From positions 1 to 64,000 of the forward strand of contig NZ_UAVD01000033.1 of the NCBI RefSeq assembly GCF_900460065.1: a stretch of 64,000 bases of DNA. Direction: 5' to 3'. The position numbers and the translations under genes are program-made. The stretch is from Streptomyces griseus (GTDB lineage: Bacteria; Actinomycetota; Actinomycetes; Streptomycetales; Streptomycetaceae). Under the pieces are notes generated by a model. It saw only the letters and a program-made list of their open reading frames with translations, was not told the DNA's origin and ran no database searches. Below, in pieces: positions 33,471-44,750 of this stretch (positions are counted from its first letter, which is position 1; each line of letters starts with the position of its first letter).

Positions 33471-34232
33471 ATGACCCAGAACCGCACCAGGCCCCGGACC
33501 GACGATCCTTCCAGGCTCCATCCCCTGGACAACCCTGCCCGGTCCTCGCTCACCGGCCCGCACGCCCACTTCGCCGAGAGCCGCGGGCGCGTCCTGCGCT
33601 ATCCCGCCGACGTCACTCCCTGGCTCGCGCTCCCCGACGCCCCGGAGGCCCGGGACTGGGCCGACGTCGCGGCACTCGCGGGGCCGGGCGGCTCCGTCGC
33701 CCTGGCCGCGTTCCAGGAGCCGCCGCCGCGGGACTGGGAGATCGTCTTCCGGGCCGAGGGCGTCCAGCTGGTCGACGCGTCCGTGGACGCCGCGCCCGAT
33801 CCGGAGGCGGTCCCGCTGGGACCCGATGACGTGCCGGAGATGCTGGACCTGGTGGCGCGCACCCGCCCCGGACCCTTCCTGACGCGCACGGTCGAGCTGG
33901 GCACCTATCTGGGCATCCGTCGAGGTGGCGCGCTGGTGGCGATGGCGGGGGAGCGGCTGCATCCGCCCGGCTTCACGGAGATCAGCGGTGTCTGCACGGA
34001 CGAGTCCGTACGGGGGCAGGGGCTGGCGAGCCGGCTGGTCCTGGCGGTCGCGCACGGGATCCGGGAGCGCGGCGAGACGCCGTTCCTGCATGCCTCCGCC
34101 TCCAACACCGGGGCCATCCGGCTCTACGAGTCCCTCGGCTTCGGGCTTCGCCGGCGTACGGAATTCCTCTCCGCGCTCGTCCCCGCCACGCTCCCGTCCG
34201 CCGACGCCGGCCGCAGAGCCTCACTGCGCTGA
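33471..34232 (+). CDS. GNAT-family N-acetyltransferase
   Basis: The 253-residue protein has a C-terminal GNAT domain with the acetyl-CoA-binding motif A VRGQGLASRLV (residues ~183-193) and the family tail ASNTGAIRLYESLGF. The N-terminal ~100 residues resemble a degenerate second GNAT-like half. It transfers acetyl from acetyl-CoA to an amine; the substrate is not known. GAGGAAG precedes ATG 33471, so longer frames starting at 33330 are not used. Confidence 0.87.
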   Translation: MTQNRTRPRTDDPSRLHPLDNPARSSLTGPHAHFAESRGRVLRYPADVTPWLALPDAPEARDWADVAALAGPGGSVALAAFQEPPPRDWEIVFRAEGVQLVDASVDAAPDPEAVPLGPDDVPEMLDLVARTRPGPFLTRTVELGTYLGIRRGGALVAMAGERLHPPGFTEISGVCTDESVRGQGLASRLVLAVAHGIRERGETPFLHASASNTGAIRLYESLGFGLRRRTEFLSALVPATLPSADAGRRASLR

Positions 34233-34513
34233 CCGATACAGGACCACGAGCATCGAACACGCGGGCACAGGAGAACGGAGGACCGAGCGCCGGCGCGGAC
34301 CCGGGTACCGGGGTGCCCGGTATCCGTGCGACGGGGCCGGGGCCTGAGGCGCCTCCGGTACGGGCCCCGGGTCCCGGGGCGGAAATCCCTGGCGGGACCT
34401 TCGGCAGCCGCTCGGGGCCCTAAGCCCTCCTGCGCGGACGCCCGTAACCCGGTCAACTGGAAGGGACCGGCCGAACCGCGGGCGGCGCCGAGAGATCAGC
34501 GGGAGGACATGCC

Positions 34514-35794
34514 GTGCCCATGAGGTTCCTGGACATGGCACAGAAGTGGAGCGGGCCCCGGAGCGGTGCCGCGCCCGGGGCGGACGGGGTCGGGGCGGCG
34601 TCCCGGAGCCGGATCGGCAACTGGGCGCTGGTCGGCGGTCTCTCGCTGCTGACCGTATTCGTCGTGTTCCTCGACATCAGCACGGGCAACGACCTGCGGG
34701 TCGTGCCGCTGCTCGTCGTCGTCCCCGCGCTGGCCTCCGTCTACTGCAGCCTCCGCCAGACCATCTGGATCGCGGTGTGGATCACCACGGTCGTCGTCGG
34801 GTTCCGGGCCGGGGCGGACGGGACCTTCTGGGACTTCGTCTTCGGCATCGGATTCGCCGTACTGGCCTGCGCGCTCGGGGTCGCCGCCTGCGCGGCGCGC
34901 ATCCGGCACGCCACCGAGATGGCGCGCCTCCGGTCCGCCGCCGTCACTCTCCAGCGCCAGATCCTGCGGCCGCTGCCGGTCGGTACCGACCACGTCGTCG
35001 CACACGGGCTCTACGAGCCGATCGAGGAGGACCGCTTCGTCGGCGGGGACATCTACGAGGTCGTCGAGTCGCCCTACGGGACCCGGGTGATCATCGGGGA
35101 CGTCCAGGGCAAGGGGCTCGCGGCCATCGGCGCCGGGTTCGCCGCCATCGCCGCGTTCCGTGAGGCGGCCATCCGCGAACCCACCCTCACCGGAGTGGTG
35201 GAGGCGCTGGAGGACGCCGTCGTCCGGCACAACGTGTTCTCCGCCCAGACGGGCGAGGCCGAACGCTTCGTGACCGCACTCGTCCTCGGGTTCGACGAGG
35301 GCGGCCGGGTGGAGGTCGTGAACTGCGGGCACCTGCCGCCGCGCCTGCTGCACGGGGGCCGGTCCTCGGCCGTCACGCTCCACCGGACGTACGTCCCCCT
35401 CGGCCTCGCCGGACTCAGCCGGGAGACCCGCAGAACCGAGTCCTTCGACTTCCCGCCGGGCGCGACGCTCCTCGTCGTCACCGACGGGGTGACCGAGGCC
35501 CGCGACGCCACCGGCGCCTTCTACCCGCTGGACGAGCGGATCGGGGCCTGGGCCGGGCACGGGCCGCGCGAGCTGCTCGACGCGCTCCACGTCGATCTGG
35601 AGGAGTTCTCCGGAGGCGTCCGACGCGACGACATCGCCGCACTCGCCCTGCTGCGCACCCCCGCCGACGGAGGGCGGCCCACGGTGGTGGCCGCGGCGGT
35701 CTCCGCCGATGCCGCGCCCGACGCCGCCGCGTCTCCCGGTGGGGCCGCCGCAGCGGGCGAGGCCGGGGCCCGGCGGCGGCCCGCCGCGGTCTGA
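34514..35794 (+). CDS. membrane-anchored SpoIIE-type PP2C phosphatase
   Basis: The 426-residue protein starts with three or four membrane segments (residues ~35-135). A PPM/SpoIIE phosphatase domain follows (residues ~165-390) with metal-binding aspartates in VGGDIYEVV and IIGDVQGKG, and TDGVTEARD near the C-terminus. Such phosphatases dephosphorylate anti-anti-sigma factors and so release stress sigma factors; the SigB/F-like gene 1.7 kb upstream is a possible client. The Ala-rich tail is low complexity. GGGAGGA lies 6 bp before the GTG start. Confidence 0.88.
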   Translation: MPMRFLDMAQKWSGPRSGAAPGADGVGAASRSRIGNWALVGGLSLLTVFVVFLDISTGNDLRVVPLLVVVPALASVYCSLRQTIWIAVWITTVVVGFRAGADGTFWDFVFGIGFAVLACALGVAACAARIRHATEMARLRSAAVTLQRQILRPLPVGTDHVVAHGLYEPIEEDRFVGGDIYEVVESPYGTRVIIGDVQGKGLAAIGAGFAAIAAFREAAIREPTLTGVVEALEDAVVRHNVFSAQTGEAERFVTALVLGFDEGGRVEVVNCGHLPPRLLHGGRSSAVTLHRTYVPLGLAGLSRETRRTESFDFPPGATLLVVTDGVTEARDATGAFYPLDERIGAWAGHGPRELLDALHVDLEEFSGGVRRDDIAALALLRTPADGGRPTVVAAAVSADAAPDAAASPGGAAAAGEAGARRRPAAV

Positions 35795-35861
35795 ACGCGC
35801 TTCGTGAGCCCGCGGCACGCACCCCTGAGGCCCCCCACGACGTTTCCGTGACGTCACCATG

Positions 35862-35895
35862 ATGTCCCCACGAGACGAATGTCGCGTGGGGACAT
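35862..35895. promoter_or_regulatory. TetR operator upstream of the TetR-SDR operon
   Basis: ATGTCCCCACG (35862-35872) and CGTGGGGACAT (35885-35895) are perfect 11-bp inverted arms with a 12-bp spacer. The site ends 21 bp before the regulator ATG and next to a TACGGT -10-like box. Confidence 0.75.
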
Positions 35896-35916
35896 TTTCA
35901 GGTGTACGGTGCATGT

Positions 35917-36660
35917 ATGACTCCGGAACGGAAGATCCCGGATCGGCGCGGCCGCAAGGCGCGCCGCACCCGTGACACTCTGGCGCAGGCCGCGTTCGAG
36001 CTGGTGCTCGACCGGGGGCTGCGGAACGTGACGGTCGAGGAGATCGCGGAAGCCGCGGACGTCGACCGCCGCACGTTCAGCAGGTACTTCCCGAGCAAGG
36101 AGGCCGCGGCCCTCGACTCCCTGCGGGGCGACGGCGACCGCATCAACGCGGCCCTGAAGGCCCGCCCGGCTCCCGAACCGCCGCTCCTCGCCTACCGCCG
36201 TGCCGTCCTCGACTGGCTCGCCGATCCCGGGGCGGAACCCTGGCACCGACGCCCCCGGATCTTCGACCTGCTGGTCGTCGCCGAGAGGGAGCCGACGCTC
36301 TACGCCGTCTTCCACCACATCCGGGTGGATGCCCAGGAGGACTCGATCGCCATCGTCGCCGACCGGCTCGGCGTCGATCCCCGACAGGACATCCGCCCCG
36401 CCGTGACCGTCGCCGCAGGAGCGGGCGCGCTGCTCGCCGCCCAGGCCGCCTGGGTGCGCGGAGGCCGGCCGGCCGCGCTGCCCGACCTGGTCGCCGAGGC
36501 GTTCGACGCGCTCTCCGCCGACCTGCTCGGAGATCCGCCACCCGCCCCGGAACAGCGCCTGCCCCCACCGGGACAGCTCCGCGACACCGCCGGGACCGCC
36601 GACACCACCAGTCCCACCAGCCCCACCGAAGAAGCAGAAGGAACCGAGGCAACACCATGA
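35917..36660 (+). CDS. TetR/AcrR-family transcriptional regulator
   Basis: The 247-residue protein has a TetR helix-turn-helix at residues ~15-60 (LRNVTVEEIAEAADVDRRTFSRYFPSKEAA). A C-terminal sensing domain follows, then a Pro/Thr-rich tail of about 45 residues. ATG 35917 fits a leaderless start after the TACGGT box. Its stop overlaps the start of a short-chain dehydrogenase gene (ATGA), and an alcohol dehydrogenase follows, so it most likely regulates this small redox operon through the dyad just upstream. Confidence 0.88.
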   Translation: MTPERKIPDRRGRKARRTRDTLAQAAFELVLDRGLRNVTVEEIAEAADVDRRTFSRYFPSKEAAALDSLRGDGDRINAALKARPAPEPPLLAYRRAVLDWLADPGAEPWHRRPRIFDLLVVAEREPTLYAVFHHIRVDAQEDSIAIVADRLGVDPRQDIRPAVTVAAGAGALLAAQAAWVRGGRPAALPDLVAEAFDALSADLLGDPPPAPEQRLPPPGQLRDTAGTADTTSPTSPTEEAEGTEATP

Positions 36661-37457
36661 GCACCGAGCACAGCGCCACCCCCGCGGCCGAGTCGAAGGC
36701 CGAAGCCCCGGCCGAGTTCGCGGGCCGCACCGCCCTCATCACCGGCGGCGCCTCCGGCATCGGCCTCGCCCTGGCCCGCCGGCTCGCCGCCGGCGGCGCG
36801 GCGGTCGTCGTCGCCGACTACGACGAGGAGAGCGCGCGCAAGGCCGCGGCCGAACTGGAGAGCGCCGGAGCCAGGGCCGCCGCCGTCGCGATGGACGTCA
36901 CCGACCCGGCCTCCGTCGAAGCGGGCGTGCGGTTCGCGGTGGACACCTTCGGCGCCCTCCACCTCGCCGTCAACAACGCCGGCATCGCGGGCCCCAGCAC
37001 CCCCACCGGCGCGTACCCGGTCGAGGACTGGAACCGTGTCGTCGCCACCAACCTCAGCGGCGTCTTCCACTCGATGCGCTACGAACTGCCCGCCATCGTC
37101 GCGGCGGGCGGCGGCGCGATCGTCAACATGTCCTCCATCCTCGGCACCAACGGCTTCGCCGGGTCGCCCGCCTACGTCGCGGCCAAGCACGGAGTCGTCG
37201 GCCTCACCAAGACCGCCGCGCTCGAATACGCCGGTCAGAACGTCCGGATCAACGCCGTCGGCCCCGGCTTCATCGACACCCCGCTCCTGCGGAACACCGA
37301 CCCGGGAGCCCGTGAGCACCTGATCTCCCTGCACCCGGCGGGGCGGCTCGGCACCGCCGAGGAGGTCGCCGAACTCGCGGCCTTCCTGCTCTCCGAGAAG
37401 GCCTCCTTCATCCACGGCAGCTACCACCTGGTCGACGGCGGCTACTCCGCCCCGTGA
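36657..37457 (+). CDS. short-chain dehydrogenase/reductase (classical SDR)
   Basis: The 266-residue protein has the cofactor motif TGGASGIG (residues ~28-35), the NNAG strand motif, the catalytic Ser in MSSILG and the YxxxK pair in YVAAKHG. The C-terminus HLVDGGYSAP is typical. It oxidises or reduces a hydroxyl/carbonyl with NAD(P). It is translationally coupled to the TetR gene and precedes a zinc alcohol dehydrogenase, so the two enzymes may act on the same alcohol-derived compound. Confidence 0.9.
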   Translation: MSTEHSATPAAESKAEAPAEFAGRTALITGGASGIGLALARRLAAGGAAVVVADYDEESARKAAAELESAGARAAAVAMDVTDPASVEAGVRFAVDTFGALHLAVNNAGIAGPSTPTGAYPVEDWNRVVATNLSGVFHSMRYELPAIVAAGGGAIVNMSSILGTNGFAGSPAYVAAKHGVVGLTKTAALEYAGQNVRINAVGPGFIDTPLLRNTDPGAREHLISLHPAGRLGTAEEVAELAAFLLSEKASFIHGSYHLVDGGYSAP

Positions 37458-37545
37458 CGGAGCCCGAGTGGCGCGCGGGGGACACGGGGGCGACAAAGGG
37501 ACACGGGGGCGTTGAAGAGAACCGAGAGCGAAACGAGGAGACCTC

Positions 37546-38586
37546 ATGAAAGCCGTTCAGTACCGGGCCGTCGGCGCCGCCCCCGAGGTGGTCACCGTCC
37601 CCGACCCCGAGCCCGGCCCCGGCCAGGTCCTGCTGAAGGTGACCGCCGCCGGTGTCTGCCACTCCGACATCGCCGTGATGAGCTGGCCCGCCGACCAGAT
37701 CCCCTTCCCGCTGCCCCTGACCCTGGGGCACGAGGGCGTCGGCACGGTCGCCGCCCTCGGTGACGGCGTCGACGGCTTCGACCTCGGCGACTCCGTCGCC
37801 GTCTACGGGCCCTGGGGCTGCGGCACCTGTGTGAACTGCGCCGAAGGCAAGGAGAACTACTGCCTGCGCGCCAAGGAGCTCGGCATCATGCCGCCCGGAC
37901 TCGGCGCACCCGGCGCGATGGCCGAGTACATGATCGTCGACGACCCCCGCCACCTGATCCCGATCGGCGACCTCGACCCGGTCAAGACCGTGCCCCTCAC
38001 GGACGCCGGACTGACCCCGTACCACGCGATCGTGCGCTCCCGGGCGAAGCTGGTGCCCGGCTCCACCGCCGTCGTCATCGGCACCGGCGGCCTCGGCCAC
38101 GTCGCGATCCAGCTGCTGCGCGCCATGACGGCCGCCCGGGTGATCGCCCTCGACGTCACCGAGGACAAGCTCGCCCTGGCCAGGACCGTCGGCGCGCACG
38201 AAGCCGTCCTCTCCGACGAAAAGGCGGCCGCCCGCGTCATGGAGCTGACCGGCGGACTCGGCGCCCACGTGGTCCTCGACTTCGTCGGAGCGCCGCCCAC
38301 CGTGGCGACCGCGGGCGCCGTCGCCCGCGTCGACGGCGACGTCACCATCGTCGGCATCGGCGGCGGCGCGCTCCCGGTCGGCTTCGGAACGCTCCCGTAC
38401 GGCGCCAACGTCTGCGCGCCCTACTGGGGCTCGCGCAAGGAACTCGCCGAGGTCCTCGACCTGGCCCACGCCGGAGCGGTGGACGTCCACGTGGAGACGT
38501 ACACCCTCGACGAGGCCCCGCTCGCCTACGAGCGCCTCCACGACGGCAGGATCAACGGCCGGGCCGTCATCCTCCCGGGCGGCTGA
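37546..38586 (+). CDS. zinc-dependent NAD(P) alcohol dehydrogenase
   Basis: The 346-residue enzyme has the catalytic-zinc residues in GVCHSD and GHEGVG, and the complete four-cysteine structural zinc lobe (WGCGTCVNCAEGKENYC). The Rossmann motif is GTGGLGHVAIQLL. It resembles the AdhP/propanol-preferring group of medium-chain dehydrogenases. AGGAG lies just upstream. It is 88 bp downstream of the SDR gene and probably belongs to the same TetR-controlled operon. Confidence 0.9.
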   Translation: MKAVQYRAVGAAPEVVTVPDPEPGPGQVLLKVTAAGVCHSDIAVMSWPADQIPFPLPLTLGHEGVGTVAALGDGVDGFDLGDSVAVYGPWGCGTCVNCAEGKENYCLRAKELGIMPPGLGAPGAMAEYMIVDDPRHLIPIGDLDPVKTVPLTDAGLTPYHAIVRSRAKLVPGSTAVVIGTGGLGHVAIQLLRAMTAARVIALDVTEDKLALARTVGAHEAVLSDEKAAARVMELTGGLGAHVVLDFVGAPPTVATAGAVARVDGDVTIVGIGGGALPVGFGTLPYGANVCAPYWGSRKELAEVLDLAHAGAVDVHVETYTLDEAPLAYERLHDGRINGRAVILPGG

Positions 38587-38778
38587 GCCCCTCCGGGACC
38601 GGGCGGCTGCGTGCCCCTCCGGGTCCGGGAGGACGGCCTCCGCTCCCGGACCCGGGCAACTGCCGGAGCCCCTCCGGCCTCCCGGCCTCGGTTCTCTCGT
38701 CGTCCGGCGTCCGCCCGCCCCCACCGGCATCGGCCTCCTTCTCCCGCCCGTCGGTCGCCACCGGTGGGGGCGGGAAAA

Positions 38779-38818
38779 TCCCGGCGCCGGGAGAAGGACC
38801 CCCGTTAGACTCTCCGAC
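38779..38818 (+). promoter_or_regulatory. promoter of the ABC-F leader transcript
   Basis: A TAGACT -10 box at 38806-38811 is followed 7 bp later by the ATG of a leader peptide, so the transcript would be leaderless. The -35 position is covered by a 14-bp palindrome TCCCGGCGCCGGGA (38779-38792), which may be an operator. Confidence 0.55.
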
Positions 38819-38851
38819 ATGGGTTCGTACCGCTTCTACTTCTTCCGCTGA
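38819..38851 (+). CDS. 10-residue leader peptide of the ABC-F gene
   Basis: The frame reads MGSYRFYFFR and stops. It starts at the predicted transcription start 202 bp upstream of the ABC-F gene and is rich in aromatic and Arg codons. Ribosome-mediated attenuation, in which antibiotic-stalled ribosomes on a short leader allow read-through, is known for several ABC-F and Erm-type resistance genes. The G+C-rich region after the stop can form several hairpins (for example CGGCCG-GA-CGGCCG at about 38856). Confidence 0.55.
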   Translation: MGSYRFYFFR

Positions 38852-39020
38852 TTCCCGGCCGGACGGCCGCAGCGCGCCACACCGCGCGTCCCTTCCGGAC
38901 GCCCCGGTGACTTCGACGTAGCCGCGCGCCCGCCGCCGTCCCCTCCGCCGTCCGGCATCCACGCCCCGCCGCCGCGCCTCCGCGCGCCTTCGCGGGCCGT
39001 CACCCAGGGAAAAGGCACCC

Positions 39021-40823
<1,803 letters not shown>

Positions 40824-41356
40824 GCGCGCAGCCGGTCGACGAACACCCGCTGGCCGACGACCAGCCGCTCGGCGGCCTGCTCCGGCGTGCACCAGGCGAA
40901 CCGGTCCATCTCCGGGAACTCCTGCCGCACGCCGGACCCGCGCGGCCACTCCATCGTGAACGTGCCGGGCACGACGGACGCCACGTCCAGCTCCGCCTCC
41001 AGGCCCCAGACGGTCACCGTCTTGCCGCTGCGCTGGCGCGCATCGCCCAGCGCGATCCACTCGCCCGCCGGGACCGGCACGCCCAGCTCCTCCACGAACT
41101 CCCGGCGGGCGGCGGCCTCCGCGCCCTCCTCCGGTCCGTACTCACCCTTCGGCACCGACCAGGCGGCTGCCTCCCGCCCCGCCCAGAAGGGCCCGCCCAT
41201 GTGCCCGATCAGCACCTCGACATCCCGCCCGCCCACACCCTCCGTGACCCGGAAGAGAAGGAGCCCCGCACTGCGTCTGCCGGTCGACATGTCGTCAAGT
41301 CTGCGGCGGCGCGGCGCGGGGCGCCACGCGGGCCCGGCACGAACCGGAGGAAGGCG

Positions 41357-41767
41357 CTACGTCTTGCGGTAGCCGTACGCCTCCGATGCCGCGGCCTCCA
41401 CCGCCGCCAGGTCGCCGCCCGCCGACGCGGTCACCACGGCGGCCACCGCGCCCTCCACGAACGGCGCGTCCACCAGCCGGGCGCCCTCGGGCAGCTCGTC
41501 GCCCTCGGCGAGCATGGCCTTCACCGTGAGGACAGCGCTCCCCAGGTCCACCAGGACCGCGACGCCCGCACCCCGGTCCACCGAGGCGGCGGCCCGGCCG
41601 ATCAGCTCCGCGCTCGTCCCGAGCCCGCCGTCCGGCAGCCCGCCCGCCGCGGCGACCGGCGCGGTTCCCCCGCCGGCCGCGAGACCCCGGGCCAGTTCGG
41701 CGACCGACTCGGCGACGGCGCCGCTGTGGGAGACCAGAACGATGCCCACCTGCCGCTCGCCGCTCAC
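41357..41767 (-). CDS. dhaM: dihydroxyacetone kinase phosphotransfer subunit DhaM
   Basis: The 136-residue EIIA-Man-like protein carries the phosphorylated His in VGIVLVSHSG (residue ~15). It passes phosphate from HPr of the PTS to the ADP bound on DhaL. Only the EIIA domain is present, without the extra HPr and EI parts found in E. coli DhaM. The start overlaps the dhaL stop by 4 bp. Confidence 0.9.
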   Translation of the reverse strand: MSGERQVGIVLVSHSGAVAESVAELARGLAAGGGTAPVAAAGGLPDGGLGTSAELIGRAAASVDRGAGVAVLVDLGSAVLTVKAMLAEGDELPEGARLVDAPFVEGAVAAVVTASAGGDLAAVEAAASEAYGYRKT

Positions 41768-42372
41768 GCGCCCGCTCCGTCCGCCGTCGCCGCCAGGGCC
41801 TCGACCAACAGCGCCGACGAGGTCGCCCCCGGGTCCTGATGCCCGATGCTGCGCTCGCCGAGATAGCTCGCCCGGCCCTTGCGCGCCTGCAACGGCACCG
41901 TCGCCTCGGCGCCCGCACGCGCCGCGCGCGCGGCACCCTCGAACGAGCCGGCGAGAGCCTCCGCCGCGGGCAGCAGCGCGTCGAGCATGGTCTTGTCCCC
42001 GGCCTGGGAGCCACCCAGCTGTCCCACCGCGGCGACACCGGCCGCGAAAGCCTGCGCCAGCTGGTCCCGCGTCACCTCCTCGGCGTCCCCGAGCGCCTTG
42101 CCCGTACGGCGCAGCAGCGTCCCGTACAGCGGTCCGGACGCTCCGCCGACGGTGGAGATGAGCTGCCGTCCGGCCAGGGTGAGCACAGCGCCGGGAGTGG
42201 CCGGGGCATCCTTCTCCAGCACCGCCGTCACCGCCGTGAAGCCGCGCTGGAGATTGCTGCCGTGATCGGCGTCCCCGATCGCCGAGTCCAGCTCGGTCAG
42301 ATGGCTCGCCTCACGCTCCACGGACGCCGCGACAGCGGTCATCCAGCGGCGGAAGAAGTCGGTGTCGAGCAC
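41764..42372 (-). CDS. dhaL: dihydroxyacetone kinase ADP-binding subunit DhaL
   Basis: The 202-residue all-helical protein has the nucleotide and Mg-binding motif AIGDADHGSNLQRG (residues ~31-44) and a second block GGASGPLYGT. It holds ADP/ATP permanently and phosphorylates dihydroxyacetone bound to DhaK. It lies between dhaK (111-bp gap) and dhaM (4-bp overlap). Confidence 0.92.
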   Translation of the reverse strand: MLDTDFFRRWMTAVAASVEREASHLTELDSAIGDADHGSNLQRGFTAVTAVLEKDAPATPGAVLTLAGRQLISTVGGASGPLYGTLLRRTGKALGDAEEVTRDQLAQAFAAGVAAVGQLGGSQAGDKTMLDALLPAAEALAGSFEGAARAARAGAEATVPLQARKGRASYLGERSIGHQDPGATSSALLVEALAATADGAGA

Positions 42373-42483
42373 ATGATCTCCTGTTCCTCGGTCCCGCCCG
42401 GACCGGATCGTCCCGGCGGCGGCACGGGCCGTACGGCCGACCCCCTGCCGGGGTCGCGCACGGTCACGGGGTCCCGTCGGCGC

Positions 42484-43476
42484 TCAACCGCCCCAGCGGA
42501 GCGCGGCCGTCCGCACGGGCGCGTCCCACAGCCGCAGCAGCTCCTCGTCGACCTGGCACAGCGTCACCGAACAGCCTGCCATGTCGAGCGAGGTCACGTA
42601 GTTCCCCACGAGCGTACGAGCCACCGGGACACCCCGCTCGGACAGGACCCGATGGACCTCGGCATTGAACCCGTACAGTTCCAGCAGCGGAGTCGCCCCC
42701 ATGCCGTTCACCAGCGCGAGCACCGGCCCGGTGGGGCGCAGGTCCTCCAGCACCGCGTTCACGGCGAAGTCGGCGATCTCCCCGGAGGTCATCATCGGCC
42801 GCCGCTCACGCCCCGGCTCGCCATGGATGCCGATGCCCAACTCCAGTTCCCCGGTGGGCAGGTCGAAGGTGGGGCTGCCCTTGGCCGGGGTGGTGACGGC
42901 GCTCAGCGCCACCCCGAAGCTGCGCGAGGCCCCGTTCACCCGCCGTGCGACGGCGGCCACCCGCTCCAGCGGCGCGCCCTCGTCCGCCAGGGCTCCGGCG
43001 ATCTTCTCGACGAACAGCGTCGCTCCCGTACCGCGCCGCCCGGCGGTGAACGTACTGTCGCTCACGGCCACGTCGTCGTCCACCACCACCTGGGCGATCT
43101 GGATCCCCTCGTCGTCGGCGAGCTCGGCGGCCATCTCGAAGTTCAGCACGTCACCGGTGTAGTTCTTGACGACGAACAGGACCCCCGCCCCGCTGTCGAC
43201 GGCCGCGGCCGCCCGCAGCATCTGGTCGGGCACGGGGGAGGTGAACACCTCTCCGGGACAGGCGGCCGACAGCATCCCGGGCCCGACGAACCCGGCGTGC
43301 AGCGGCTCGTGCCCCGAACCGCCCCCGGAGACGAGACCGACCTTTCCCGCCACGGGCGCGTCCCGTCGCACGACGACCCGGTTCTCCACGTCGACGGTCA
43401 GCTCGGGATGTGCGGCGGCGATGCCCCGCAGGGCATCGGCGACCACGGTCTCGGGAACGTTGATGAGCATTTTCAT
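42484..43476 (-). CDS. dhaK: dihydroxyacetone kinase substrate-binding subunit DhaK
   Basis: The 330-residue protein binds dihydroxyacetone covalently through the His in GIHGEPG (residue ~215). It also has the conserved SGGGSGHEPLHAGFVG, VVKNYTGDVLNF and the C-terminal NGMGATPLLELY. GGAG lies about 7 bp before ATG 43476. With dhaL and dhaM it forms a PTS-dependent kinase operon that feeds dihydroxyacetone into glycolysis as dihydroxyacetone phosphate. The gene begins at the border of the eroded region to the right. Confidence 0.93.
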   Translation of the reverse strand: MKMLINVPETVVADALRGIAAAHPELTVDVENRVVVRRDAPVAGKVGLVSGGGSGHEPLHAGFVGPGMLSAACPGEVFTSPVPDQMLRAAAAVDSGAGVLFVVKNYTGDVLNFEMAAELADDEGIQIAQVVVDDDVAVSDSTFTAGRRGTGATLFVEKIAGALADEGAPLERVAAVARRVNGASRSFGVALSAVTTPAKGSPTFDLPTGELELGIGIHGEPGRERRPMMTSGEIADFAVNAVLEDLRPTGPVLALVNGMGATPLLELYGFNAEVHRVLSERGVPVARTLVGNYVTSLDMAGCSVTLCQVDEELLRLWDAPVRTAALRWGG

Positions 43477-44130
43477 GCCGGTCTCCTGGTGAGCGTAGTG
43501 GAGGACTTCGGGACCTGCGTTCTTCCAGTTCAGTGGGGGTGCGGCCCGTTGCGGATCTTGGCGGTCCGTAGCGGCTTGCCGCGCCTTGTGGCGGTACTGA
43601 CGCTGACTGCTTGCTGGGTCTCCTGGCTGTTCGTCACCGGCTGGCGCGGCGCTTCTTGATCTTGCGGGGCGGGCTTCTGGGAGTCCAACGTGATGATGCC
43701 AACGCGGCGTGTCCGATGCCACCGCAAAGACGGCCTGCGAAGTCCCCGACCGAAGACCTCGGAGCGTGAAACCGTCGGCTTGGACCCAGGAGGAGGTGAG
43801 CGAACGTGGGCGTCCGAGCCCGAGGCCGCCGAGTGGCGGGGCCACCTGGACGTGACCTCTCCGCGTGAAAGAATTCCGACCCGCCCTACGGGCGATGAGG
43901 AAGCTGCGCCGGCGGCAACAGCACCACGACGGGACACAGGAGTCGGTGGCGCCTGGGTGCTCACGTCTGCCGAGCAGGTTCCAGTCGGGCGACCGGCGCC
44001 CCGCAACAGGGGGAGTTGCCTGTACGTCGACTTCGCTTCCTCCGCCCCGGTCACTGAACAGCAGAAGGTGACGCTCTCGGCCACGTACGATCCACCGACT
44101 TTGCTGCTGCCGCTCCGGTGACCGGAGAGT

Positions 44131-44194
44131 GAGCCCCGGGGCGGTGTCCTGCCGGGGGCAGTCCGGCGGAACTCTGGGGGGCGCCCCGGGGCTC
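44131..44194. repeat. structured inverted repeat, possible terminator or small RNA
   Basis: GAGCCCCGGGGCG (44131-44143) and CGCCCCGGGGCTC (44182-44194) pair perfectly; the 38-nt loop holds an inner hairpin CTGCC/GGCAG. A further hairpin CTCCGGT-G-ACCGGAG lies just upstream (44113-44127). Function is unknown. Confidence 0.5.
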
Positions 44195-44750
44195 ATCCCT
44201 CCGCTTACCCTCCAACCTCAGGTCTAGACCTTTCTCTGTGGGTGGTGACCGAGGTCGCCCCGCCTCGGGACTCTGGTTGCGAACGAAGCGGTGCGCCATC
44301 TTGAAGCCCTCGTCGGCCTCACCGCGCTCCGCCACTTCCCATGTCTTCGTCAGGGCCTCTGTGCCACCGCCACCGCCACCGCACCCCGATCAGGGAGAGG
44401 CGTCGGACCGGATCGCTGTGACTTCCATGCCACGCCGACTGCGCTGGCTTCATTCGCACAGCCCGTGTTCAGGATGTGTGGTCCAGGCCCGACGCCCGAT
44501 GTGAGCGCGAGCAGGTTTGAGTATGCCGATCAGGGGCAGGCGACGCAGCGTGCTTAGGCAGAAACAGGCACACTCACGGGAGCGGCGTATACAGCCGTCT
44601 GAGGCGCGTCTGTTCATTGCCCTCCCGTGCTGTGAACAACTAGCAGTTGTTGGGAGACCCGCATGCGTGGCGTATCGCAATACCCTCGGTTTTCCGAACC
44701 CGCAGCGGAACAAAAGTGGTGGGCCCTGCCCGCTCCGGCAATACGCGCAA

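Noticed and set aside
43690..44121. A 143-residue plus-strand frame
   Set aside because: No ribosome-binding site, no family resemblance, irregular codon pattern; listed only as part of a gene-free region.
44206..44232. AGGTCTAGACCT palindrome as operator
   Set aside because: Short palindrome in gene-free DNA with no gene start nearby; likely chance.
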